From positions 1-64,000 of the forward strand of contig JAKVBG010000001.1 in the NCBI GenBank assembly GCA_022447605.1: a DNA stretch of 64,000 nt. Direction: 5' to 3'. Below the pieces are notes generated by a model, which saw nothing but the letters and a program-made list of their open reading frames with translations, did no database searches and was not told the origin of the DNA. Shown piece after piece: positions 54,091-62,604 of the stretch. Source of the DNA: Mariniblastus sp. (GTDB lineage: Bacteria; Planctomycetota; Planctomycetia; Pirellulales; Pirellulaceae). The number at the start of each line of letters is the position of its first letter. Positions within the stretch are counted from its first letter, which is position 1. Position numbers and translations under genes: made by a program.

Positions 54091-56775
54091 TTAGACAGGT
54101 ACAACCAGCGACCCGTACCGGCTGGAACCGGAATCGACAGCAAACTGCTGAAGCTGCTCGGTGCACTGGGTGTAAACGCTGTTCAGGTCGACAACCGTTC
54201 CGCCAATGCGAAGTGTCTCGACTCGCCAAGCGCCCCATTTCTGGTTTTCGATTGTCAGGGAGCCCTGCGATCGTCCTTCATCCATCGTGTATTCAATCAC
54301 CAGGTCGCGATCGGCTGCACGGAACGAGAGGTCTTCGGTGAAATCGTCGAAACCGGGGAAATCGTTGAACTGAACCGTATCCCAGCCGGCCAGCTGATTC
54401 TCCGAGACCCAGTCATCACCACTGGCAACCCCAACAAAGAACGTATCATTGTCAGCACCACCGGTCAGAATATCCCTGCCACCAAAGCCATGGATTTCAT
54501 CGGCCCCGGCACCACCGTCAATCACGTTTCTACCTTCATTGCCAAACATGATGTCTGAGTTGGAACTGCCGATGCCATTCTCCATTTGCACACCCATCGC
54601 CAAAGCAATGTTGTTGACGGCGAATCCGATCGTACTGATACGACCTTCACGCAGGTCAACTACGGCACTCCCAGCAGATCCTTCGGCCGAAAGGGTGTCG
54701 TTCCCGCCGGCGTCCCAAATCGTCCAAGCGGCACTCTGAGAACCCCAAGTGTTGGCAATGCTGTAAACATCATCGCCCGTAGCCGTCTCCTCATTGACAC
54801 CGTACAACTGCTGCAAACTGTAAATGTCGTACAAGGCATGGGTGGATGGGCTGATCATGTCTGGGCGTCCTGTATAGGACATGACCGTATAAACATCGTT
54901 GTCGGTCGCCGGGGGCAAGATCGGATTGCCATCAAACGGGTGCTTCAAACCGAGTGCGTGACCTAACTCATGCAAGAAAACCGAGTATGCACCGGTACCA
55001 TACGACCAATCATTATACTGCAGCTGACCAATGAGTTCGCCCTGATCGTTTATCGACAAGAGGTTGAACCACATGTCGCCACCCGTCTCCTGATCGCTCG
55101 GGTAAAACGCGTAGGCGGCCGTATCGGAAGCCAAGGTGTAATTACCCATCCGGATGATTCCACCACGCCAACCTGTTTTTTCCTGGATACCACTATCGGC
55201 AACTTCCTGGAAATTAAGGTTGCAATAACTTTCAACGGCCGCAAACGCCCGTCGAGCAGCATTTCGCTGCGTGTTGTTGAATGTGAACATCCAGTTGTCG
55301 GCGGTCGCGTCACCCGATTGGTAACCTGGAAACTGGTGCATGAAGCTGTATGTCACCAGGTTTGGTTCCGGCAAGATGGTCCAGTTGTAATCCATCCATG
55401 TCGTTCCAGAAAGCAATGCCGTGTCATATTCTGAGTGGGTAGAAACGGTAACTCGAGTCCAATCACTCCAGAACACGCCGTTGAATGCCCGGGCATACAA
55501 CTCGTCATCTTCCCGCGCCTCAAAGGGGCCGGAGACGAATTTCAGATTATTGAACTGCGAGGTACTGAATTCGTAAATCTCGCCGACGTCGAGTCGACTG
55601 CCGAAGTAGGAGAGATACCCTGAGATATCGGCTTCACCGCCGCTATCAGTCACGTCCATAATCTCGTATTTCACGAGCGACGGGCCAAGATCCTGTTGTT
55701 CGTACAAGTCGGGAACGTCGATCACTTGAAGTTGTCTGGTGTAAACGTAGGGATCGTCACTGATCTCCGGCTTGAAGACAGTAGAGAGAACGATCTGCTC
55801 GATTGGGCTCCAGTATCTACCATCGTATACACGAACGGCAAACTTCTCGTTCATCTCTCGCTCGGCGCCCATGTACTCGAGATTGGCAATATCGGAGTAG
55901 CTGAGCTCATGCCATTGTTTGGCCGCCAACTGTTCCCCGTTCAACAGGAGATGTCCACTATGATCATGGGCACTGGTGTCCCAGAAACGGACCGCCTTGA
56001 TCGAGTTTCCGTCGGCATCAAAAAATGACAAGTATTGATCCATGGAGATAAGTTCCCGGGTGGGAACGATATCCGCATTGAATTCCATCGTCGGAGCATT
56101 GCGGTTCCTGACCGTGGTCGCATTGGCAATGCTAACGGAACTCCAAGCCGATCCGTCGTAAGCAAACACGCGGATTTTTTCAGATGATTGTCCACCGAAA
56201 CCATGGTAATGAAGATTTCCGAATTGGGCAGCGCTCACATAATGAAACGATCCCTGTGCCAAAGTCGTGTCACCCAGTTTAAAGTAACTGTTGTCGACCC
56301 TGTCGTCCTTGATGTAGTAACGGAGGATCGGATATCCATCCGGGTCGAAAGCAGATACGAACGTGCTGGCCGCAACCACTTCGTTGGCCAGAACCGAAAA
56401 ATCGGTAGCGCTGGCCACGGGAGAGGTGATCTGTTGACGGGTCGTGTACAAAACGGCTGTCGCGTTGAGACCGCTCCAAGCTGTACCGTCCCAAGCCTGA
56501 ACCCTGAATTCTTCATTGGCAATCAGTGTACCGCCAAAATAGACCATGTCGGCCAGGTCAACCGCATCGATCTCGGTCATCGAACCATTGGTAAGTGACT
56601 GTCCATTCAGACTGAAATAGCCCGAATTGACGTCCGCAGAAAAATCCTCGAACCGGTACTTCAAAATCGGATCGTCATCTGCATCCGAAACCGTGAACAG
56701 GTCGGTAGCTGCAATCGAAGCATTGATCAAGACGGTCTGGTCCGTCACAGTGACTTTGGGAGCCTGGTTTGGCAT
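54091..56775 (-). CDS. Serralysin-like M10 metalloprotease with RTX repeats and four N-terminal repeat domains
   Basis: 894 residues, no signal peptide, as expected of type I secretion. The N-terminal half consists of four repeats of about 105 residues, each with 'SDADGDPI.KY...D', a 'G.F.LNG..L..G....I.A.DLA.M.Y.G....DE.FRVQA.DG..WS' core and a T/S-rich link. Then a metzincin catalytic domain: zinc site HELGHALGLKH (residues 602-612), followed by a Met-turn in YTVMSYTGRP. The C-terminal RTX part has nonapeptide-like GxxGxDxxx repeats (NVIDGGAGADEIHGFGGRDI, LTGGADNDTFF) that bind calcium. The family secretes extracellular proteases. No ABC exporter or HlyD is nearby, so the secretion machinery must be elsewhere. 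Confidence 0.9.
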   Translation of the reverse strand: MPNQAPKVTVTDQTVLINASIAATDLFTVSDADDDPILKYRFEDFSADVNSGYFSLNGQSLTNGSMTEIDAVDLADMVYFGGTLIANEEFRVQAWDGTAWSGLNATAVLYTTRQQITSPVASATDFSVLANEVVAASTFVSAFDPDGYPILRYYIKDDRVDNSYFKLGDTTLAQGSFHYVSAAQFGNLHYHGFGGQSSEKIRVFAYDGSAWSSVSIANATTVRNRNAPTMEFNADIVPTRELISMDQYLSFFDADGNSIKAVRFWDTSAHDHSGHLLLNGEQLAAKQWHELSYSDIANLEYMGAEREMNEKFAVRVYDGRYWSPIEQIVLSTVFKPEISDDPYVYTRQLQVIDVPDLYEQQDLGPSLVKYEIMDVTDSGGEADISGYLSYFGSRLDVGEIYEFSTSQFNNLKFVSGPFEAREDDELYARAFNGVFWSDWTRVTVSTHSEYDTALLSGTTWMDYNWTILPEPNLVTYSFMHQFPGYQSGDATADNWMFTFNNTQRNAARRAFAAVESYCNLNFQEVADSGIQEKTGWRGGIIRMGNYTLASDTAAYAFYPSDQETGGDMWFNLLSINDQGELIGQLQYNDWSYGTGAYSVFLHELGHALGLKHPFDGNPILPPATDNDVYTVMSYTGRPDMISPSTHALYDIYSLQQLYGVNEETATGDDVYSIANTWGSQSAAWTIWDAGGNDTLSAEGSAGSAVVDLREGRISTIGFAVNNIALAMGVQMENGIGSSNSDIMFGNEGRNVIDGGAGADEIHGFGGRDILTGGADNDTFFVGVASGDDWVSENQLAGWDTVQFNDFPGFDDFTEDLSFRAADRDLVIEYTMDEGRSQGSLTIENQKWGAWRVETLRIGGTVVDLNSVYTQCTEQLQQFAVDSGSSRYGSLVVPV

Positions 56776-57378
56776 TTTTTGAACCCTGAAAAAAGAAATC
56801 GATTATGGGGGGATCTATTCCGTTCCTGACGAGAGCGAAGTCAGCCAGATAGCGACTCTTCATCTTCTCTCTCGAAGACCCGATTCATTCTAATTCAACA
56901 CCTTTTTACCGCAAACATTTAAACTCGCCTCGAAAAGGAAATCAGACCAATAACGTGGCTGTTCCCCCCATTATGGTTGTATTAATTAATTCAAATCAGA
57001 CGATTGTAGCCGTCCCTGGCCATCTCAACGGGAAACGGAAGGCAGGCAGCAAATGCCTTAATTAACCGCAAATAAACGGGCATACAAGGCTGGAAGGTGC
57101 CATTCCTCAGGTCGACCGAACCGTCCGATAAGTAAACCGATTCACAAAACCAGATGCGGGGAGCAATGGCTAATTGAATTGTGCCGAATGGAGTTATTGA
57201 TCGGAAAAATTTGATTTTCACCCCGCTTCGCATCGTGGCTCGGGACAAGTAGCCATCCATCCGTTTTCCGAACGCCGATCCGCCCCTCAGGTTCCATCCA
57301 GCTAAATCCGGTCTGGTCACCCGTTCCAACTGCTAGTGCCCATGGCCAACCGAAGCCGCTTGGGCATGGTTTTCCAGC
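56776..57378. other. Intergenic stretch without a convincing gene
   Basis: 603 bases, AT-rich in its first half (GTATTAATTAATTC about 56978), upstream of the metalloprotease gene. A 112-codon frame at 56991-57329 on the minus strand has no signal, motif or good ribosome binding site, and I do not accept it. CAGGG about 12 bases before the protease ATG can serve as its Shine-Dalgarno sequence. Confidence 0.4.
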
Positions 57379-58515
57379 CTAACAGCGACGATCACCGATC
57401 TGCAGGAAACGGAAGCTGGGATCATTCTCCCCCTGAAGCAAGCGAACCAGTTGTTGCCCGACCACGGGAAGAAATTTGAAACCATGACCAGACATGCCCG
57501 CCGCCAGGACGATATTGTCGAAACGGGGATGCCGATCGATCACAAAATGGCCATCCGGACTCATCGTGTACATGCAGGCGCTCTGGTGGACCAGGCGTCG
57601 CTTGGTGAAATGAAAATGCTCGTCCAGGAACTGCTCACATCGCGTTTGGTCATGCGGGTCAACCTGGCGATCCAGGCTGGACGGATCGAGCACGGCCTGT
57701 CCCCCCGAGTGCTCGGCCAATTTCATCCCCAGGCGATCGAGTTCGGGGAACCCGTAGAAGCACCCGTCTGCGGTCTCAAACAGGAAACAGGGGAAACCAT
57801 TCTCGTATTTGATATCGACCCGGTCGATCTGAAACCACTGCTGCTGTTTGCGAATCACATCAAAATGGAAATCACAGTCCGCCAGAACCTGTTGGGTCCA
57901 GGGACCGGCCGTCACCATCAGACGCTCGGTTTGCAGCTTTCCCCGGGTCGTCTCAACCGAGATCAATCCTTGCCGGTCGACGCTGAAGGAGAGAACCTCC
58001 GTGTTGGCTTGAATCGTGGCTCCGGCCAGCCGGGCCAACTTCAACAGTGTGGTAACACACGTTTCCACCCGGAGGAAACCGGCCGACGCTTCAAAAACAC
58101 CGATATGATCCGGGTTCGGTTGAAGGGCCGGGTACTTGGCCACCAACTCTTCCGGCGTGAAAACATCAACGGGGAGATCGTGTTTCCGGGCGCTCCCTAA
58201 AACGCCCTGGACCACCTCTCCCTCGGGCGGCCCCACCTGGAGCAACCCTGTTTTTTGCACCAGCCATTCGCCCGATTCCCGCTGTAATTCTGTCCAGGCA
58301 TCCCAGCTTCGCTGGGCCAGGGGGACATAGTCGGGGTGTTCAAAATAGGCGGTCCGGATGATACGCGTCTGGCCATGCGAGCTCCCCCGATCATGAACCA
58401 CCCCGAACTGTTCGATCCCCAGGGTGTTCCAGCCCTGCCTGGCAGCCGCGCACAGGGATGCACTGCCCAGTCCCCCCAGGCCGAGTACAATGCAATCGTA
58501 AACCACGGCATTCAT
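57379..58515 (-). CDS. FAD-dependent oxidoreductase, sarcosine oxidase/N-methyltryptophan oxidase family
   Basis: I start at the ATG at 58515 (MNAVVYDCIVLGLGGLGSAS), since this is where the FAD-binding fold begins; the frame continues to 58569. 378 residues. GLGGLGSAS is the dinucleotide motif and GIEQFGVVHDRGSSHGQTRIIRTAYFEHPDYVPL the family-typical segment of monomeric sarcosine oxidase (MSOX/SolA). The covalent-flavin Cys is conserved in SACMYTMSPDGHFVIDRHP, as is the final AGMSGHGFKFLPVVGQ block. It probably oxidises an N-methyl amino acid, releasing formaldehyde and hydrogen peroxide. Substrate uncertain. Confidence 0.88.
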   Translation of the reverse strand: MNAVVYDCIVLGLGGLGSASLCAAARQGWNTLGIEQFGVVHDRGSSHGQTRIIRTAYFEHPDYVPLAQRSWDAWTELQRESGEWLVQKTGLLQVGPPEGEVVQGVLGSARKHDLPVDVFTPEELVAKYPALQPNPDHIGVFEASAGFLRVETCVTTLLKLARLAGATIQANTEVLSFSVDRQGLISVETTRGKLQTERLMVTAGPWTQQVLADCDFHFDVIRKQQQWFQIDRVDIKYENGFPCFLFETADGCFYGFPELDRLGMKLAEHSGGQAVLDPSSLDRQVDPHDQTRCEQFLDEHFHFTKRRLVHQSACMYTMSPDGHFVIDRHPRFDNIVLAAGMSGHGFKFLPVVGQQLVRLLQGENDPSFRFLQIGDRRC

Positions 58516-58667
58516 CCTCTGGTCAAACGTGTTTTGGTGAAAACGAATCCTGGTTGGCAGGAATTTCACGAATGGCGGGCGAATCTAGCACCGGAAACCG
58601 TTCCCCCGGATTCATCGGTCCGGGGACGGGTGGCGGGCCCCGTTACAAACTTCGCATCCCGCGCCCA

Positions 58668-59642
58668 CTAATAATTGGGCGTCGGCGGTCGGTACTGGTC
58701 AATGTCAATCGTCTTGAACCAATCGATCGTCCGCGTGAGACCTTCCCGCAAGTCAATCGTCGGCTCCCAGTCCAGGTGTTCCCGGGCAAGTGAAATATCC
58801 GGTTGTCGCCTGGTCGGGTCGTCGGCCGGCAAAGGTTGATAGACCAGTTTCGATGGGCTGCCGGTGACCTCGATAATCATCTCGGCCAGCTGTTTCACCG
58901 TGTACTCACCCGGGTTGCCAATATTGATCGGGCCAGTGACCTCGTCCGGCGCGTTCATCAGCCGGATAAATCCCTCGACCAAATCGTCCCGGTAACAGAA
59001 AGAACGGGTTTGCAAGCCATCTCCAAAGATCGTGATATCATCGCCGGCCAGCGCCTGGCGAATGAAATTGCTGACCACGCGACCATCAAAGGGGTGCATC
59101 CGGGGACCGAACGTGTTGAAGATACGGCAAATCCGGATCTTCATTTTATGCATCCGGTAATAATCCATGAACAACGTCTCGGCGGCCCGCTTCCCCTCGT
59201 CATAACAGGCGCGAACACCGATCGGATTGACTGATCCTCGGTAGGATTCAACCTGGGGATGGACCTCCGGGTCACCGTAAACCTCGCTGGTCGAAGCCTG
59301 AAAGACCTTGGCATTGCACCGTTTGGCCATGCCGAGCAGATTGATGACGCCGATGACCGACGTCTTCATTGTCTTGACCGGGTTGTACTGGTAGTGACCG
59401 GGTGCCGCAGGACACGCCAGGTTATAGATCTCGTCGACCTCCAGCCACAGGGGATGGACGATGTCGTGACGAATCAACTCGAAATTGGGATGCCCCAGCA
59501 AGTGGGCCACATTTGATTTCTGGCTGGTAAAGAAATTATCGACGCAAATCACATCGTGACCATCCTCTACCAACCGCTCACAAAGGTGGGAACCCAGGAA
59601 CCCAGCTCCACCGGTAACGACAACTCTCTTGACTTGTGACAC
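58668..59642 (-). CDS. UDP-glucuronate decarboxylase (UDP-xylose synthase) / NAD-dependent epimerase
   Basis: I place the start at the GTG at 59642 ([20 protein letters not shown]), preceded by AAAAGG; 324 residues is the usual length, whereas the frame extends to 59834 with 64 residues unlike the family. The Rossmann motif is [11 protein letters not shown], the short-chain dehydrogenase catalytic pair YDEGKR (Tyr-x3-Lys), and the block [38 protein letters not shown] is diagnostic of UDP-glucuronate decarboxylases. Typical C-term: [20 protein letters not shown]. It makes UDP-xylose from UDP-glucuronate for surface polysaccharides. The gene is next to but independent of the oxidase gene. Confidence 0.92.
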   Translation of the reverse strand: MSQVKRVVVTGGAGFLGSHLCERLVEDGHDVICVDNFFTSQKSNVAHLLGHPNFELIRHDIVHPLWLEVDEIYNLACPAAPGHYQYNPVKTMKTSVIGVINLLGMAKRCNAKVFQASTSEVYGDPEVHPQVESYRGSVNPIGVRACYDEGKRAAETLFMDYYRMHKMKIRICRIFNTFGPRMHPFDGRVVSNFIRQALAGDDITIFGDGLQTRSFCYRDDLVEGFIRLMNAPDEVTGPINIGNPGEYTVKQLAEMIIEVTGSPSKLVYQPLPADDPTRRQPDISLAREHLDWEPTIDLREGLTRTIDWFKTIDIDQYRPPTPNY

Positions 59643-60029
59643 GAAGCTACCTTTTCCAACCAGAGCCCACACCCGGTCGACTCTCGACTCGATTTTTCCA
59701 GAACCAACCCATAATCTGACATTCGCCGCACGAATTGACAATAGTGGTGACTGGCCAGTTTCCGGTTGTCGTAGCGGCCCATCCCCGACCGGAATCCTGC
59801 CAACATATGGATACCGCAGCGAGGATGCCCGCAATCTACGTGAAAAACAGGCTGAACAGGATCGATACCCACTCCATTAAGCGTGGCGATTTCGAGTTCG
59901 TCTCGAATCCTGATTGATCTTGACCCCCGAAACGGGCAGATATTAAATTGACCTTGATTCAGCCGCACCGACGGTTGAAGGACCCTGGTTCGGTCCAATG
60001 CAGGAAGCCTTTACGAACGGAGTCGCACG

Positions 60030-61130
60030 ATGAAAGCCCTGACCCCTCTCTCCCTGACCCTCGGCCTGGTTCTGTTATTGGTTCCTGCGCAGTCCCTACA
60101 AGGCCAATTGGGCCCCGCCAAAGAGGACCGGATCATCGCCGAGGCGAGCGCTGTCTTTACGGAAATCATGGAGATCCCCGCCAAAAGGATCCCCCGCAGG
60201 ATGTTGCAGGATGCCGCCGGCGTGGCCATTATCCCGAACGTGATCAAGGGTGGCTTCGTGATTGGCGCCCGTTTCGGAACAGGGGTGATCCTGATTCGCG
60301 ATCCCAAGGGTGGCTGGCACGCGCCTGTTTTCATTAAATTGACCGGGGGGAATATTGGCTGGCAGGCCGGGGTTCAGTCCACCGATGTGATCCTCGTATT
60401 CAAGACCCCGCAGAGTGTTCAAGGCCTTTTGTCGGGCAAACTGACGCTCGGCGCGGATGCCTCCGTCGCTGCCGGTCCCATCGGCCGGCAAGCGTCCGCA
60501 GCGACCGACGGTCAGTTGTCAGCCGAAATTTTCTCGTATTCCCGCAGCCGTGGACTCTTCCTGGGAGTTTCACTCGATGGTTCGGTCATCCAGGTCGACA
60601 CGATGGCCAATGCCGAGTACTACCGCTCGCCCACACCCGGAGCACCGGTAGTGGTTCCCGAAGCGGCCAAGCAACTCGTGCAACAAGTCGTTCCCTACAC
60701 GGAAACGGCTGTCGCCCAAGCCCCGGCACAAACGGTTCCTGCAGTTCCCGCGGTCCCTGCCTCGACCCAGCTCGCGCCGGTTAACCCGGTTCTGGCTCAG
60801 CAATACGCCAAGCCGGAAACGGACCACGTGCGCGACGAGCTGGCGAAATTTGCCCCTGAGCTGTACGAAATTCTCGACCCGAGCTGGCAGAGCTATCTGG
60901 CTTTGCCAGCCGGCGTTTTCCAGGCCTCCGGGCACCCTTCACTGGCTGCTTTGAAAACGAGCCTGGCGCGGTTCGATACCGTCCGCACGGATCCCAAGTA
61001 CGCCGCCTTGGCAAAACAGCCAAAATTCCAGTCGACCTACGGTCTGCTCAAGCACTACATCGCGGAATTGTCGGACAACAGTGCCACGATGAATTTGCCG
61101 CTGCCGCCAGCCACGCCGCCCAGTCAATAA
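60030..61130 (+). CDS. Secreted SYLF-domain (Ysc84-like, DUF500) lipid-binding protein
   Basis: 366 residues. Signal peptide (LSLTLGLVLLLVPAQSLQGQ). The SYLF domain spans about residues 35-200: IPAKRIPRRMLQDAAGVAIIPNVIKGGFVIGARFGTGVILIRD, NIGWQAGVQSTDVILVFKT, LTLGADASVAAGPIGRQASA and EIFSYSRSRGLFLGVSLDGS, all closely matching the family. SYLF proteins bind phosphoinositides in eukaryotes; bacterial members are secreted and their role is unknown. The last 165 residues are Ala/Pro/Val-rich with no recognised domain. Convergent with the lactonase-like gene. Confidence 0.9.
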   Translation: MKALTPLSLTLGLVLLLVPAQSLQGQLGPAKEDRIIAEASAVFTEIMEIPAKRIPRRMLQDAAGVAIIPNVIKGGFVIGARFGTGVILIRDPKGGWHAPVFIKLTGGNIGWQAGVQSTDVILVFKTPQSVQGLLSGKLTLGADASVAAGPIGRQASAATDGQLSAEIFSYSRSRGLFLGVSLDGSVIQVDTMANAEYYRSPTPGAPVVVPEAAKQLVQQVVPYTETAVAQAPAQTVPAVPAVPASTQLAPVNPVLAQQYAKPETDHVRDELAKFAPELYEILDPSWQSYLALPAGVFQASGHPSLAALKTSLARFDTVRTDPKYAALAKQPKFQSTYGLLKHYIAELSDNSATMNLPLPPATPPSQ

Positions 61131-61182
61131 GCTGAGCCAAGGCGCTTGCAACCCTGAGCGACCTTGAGCGAGAGATCCACCG

Positions 61183-62385
61183 TTATTCCGGCTCAAACAG
61201 GACGCAGATCGGGGCAGTCGCGTTAACCAACTGCCGCGCATAGATCAACTCTCCCGATTCCTGGTCAATCTCGAACAGGGCCAGCGTGTTGGAATGTTGA
61301 CCGGCGGCGATCAGCCATTTCCCGGAAGGGTCAATATTGAAATTCCTGGGCCAGGCTCCCCGCACCGACTCCCTTTCAACCAGCTTGACCTTTCCTGTTT
61401 GGCGGTCAAACGAAAACACAGAAATGGAATCGTGACCACGATTCGAGGTGTAGATGAAACGCCCACTCGGATGGACCCGCACCTCGGCCGCCGAGTTGAG
61501 ATGTTTATCCTTCAGGCGTTCAGGCAGCGTTTCGACCAGCTGGCTCTGCTCGAACCTACCGGTAGCCGGTTCATATTGAAAAACAGCCAGGGTCAGCGTC
61601 AGTTCATTCAGGACAAACGCGTATTGCCCATCTGGATGGAATTTCATATGCCTGGGGCCCGAACCGGGTGGCAAATCAACCCTCGAATGCAACTTGACCT
61701 CGCCGCTCTCCGTCTCCAATTCGTAAACGACGACCTGATCCATTCCCAGATCGGGAACTGCCAGGAAGCGATTGTCGGGACTCGTTCCCACCCAGTGCGG
61801 GTGGGCCGTAGCCTGGCGTTTCTCGTGAACCCCCGATCCCTGGCCATGCTCAACTGTCTGCACACGTTGCAGAAGGTTGCCCGTCCCATCCAGCCGGTAG
61901 GTCGTGACCGATCCCCCACCATACTGCGCCGACATCAGGACACTTCCCGTCTGATCCACAGCAATACAGGCGGCGCCACCGTCACCGGTCGACAAGGTTC
62001 CCAGCGGTGTCAGAACTCCCGTTCCGGTTGCCGCTTCGCCCACTTCCCGATCGAGTGAGAACGCAGTGACTCCGCCACCCTTCTCACGGCTGGTGGCATA
62101 GAGCACATTCCCATCCGGATGGAGGGCCAGAAATCCGGCGCCCTTCGTTGGACTGACGAGCTCGGGCTGGCTGAGGGTTCCCTTCTCCGTATCGAGTGTC
62201 AAATGATAAATACCCGCCCGACTACTCCCGACCCAGACATCAATGGTCTGCGCCCGGCTGACCCAGGGCGTGAAGAGAATGAGCAGGAGCGAGGCGTTCC
62301 AACAAACGGATCGCACCGCGCAGCCCCCAGATAAACCTCGGCCAAAAGCGCGCCAGTCAGTATGTTTTTTCATCGTTCCACCCAA
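61183..62385 (-). CDS. Secreted 6-phosphogluconolactonase-family (YbhE-type) beta-propeller
   Basis: 400 residues. The N-terminus has a Lys/Arg-rich start and a hydrophobic segment (SVCWNASLLLILFTPWVSRAQ) that indicates export, unlike the cytoplasmic E. coli Pgl. The rest is a seven-bladed propeller with family motifs: IDVWVGSSRAGIYHLTLD, SPTKGAGFLALHPDGNVLYA, GSGPRHMKFHPDGQYAFVLNELTLTLAVF and SAAEVRVHPSGRFIYTSNRGHDSISVF. Because it is exported, it may act on an extracellular lactone rather than 6-phosphogluconolactone. M1 and M5 both are possible starts. Substrate not assignable. Confidence 0.88.
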   Translation of the reverse strand: MGGTMKKHTDWRAFGRGLSGGCAVRSVCWNASLLLILFTPWVSRAQTIDVWVGSSRAGIYHLTLDTEKGTLSQPELVSPTKGAGFLALHPDGNVLYATSREKGGGVTAFSLDREVGEAATGTGVLTPLGTLSTGDGGAACIAVDQTGSVLMSAQYGGGSVTTYRLDGTGNLLQRVQTVEHGQGSGVHEKRQATAHPHWVGTSPDNRFLAVPDLGMDQVVVYELETESGEVKLHSRVDLPPGSGPRHMKFHPDGQYAFVLNELTLTLAVFQYEPATGRFEQSQLVETLPERLKDKHLNSAAEVRVHPSGRFIYTSNRGHDSISVFSFDRQTGKVKLVERESVRGAWPRNFNIDPSGKWLIAAGQHSNTLALFEIDQESGELIYARQLVNATAPICVLFEPE

Positions 62386-62604
62386 GGACCGTTCTGTTTT
62401 CCAGCGTCCACCTTAGAATGAACGTGGGAGACTTACCAGCAGCCAACCCGGTTTCCGTTGGTCGATCTCCCGAGGCAAACTTTGGTCTCGACAAGGACGA
62501 TCGGCCTAAGCCGTTGGTCGATCCGGGAAAAAAATCGTAAGATGCAAGTCGATCGCCGGTTTGGAAAACGGACACGATTTCAGGAACGTCGTTGGCTAGA
62601 CAAG

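Noticed and set aside
56991-57329. 112-codon frame on the minus strand
   Set aside because: No domain, signal or ribosome binding site; composition does not look coding.
59643-59834. 64-residue N-terminal extension of the UDP-glucuronate decarboxylase frame
   Set aside because: Unlike any epimerase; the GTG at 59642 with AAAAGG upstream gives the standard length.
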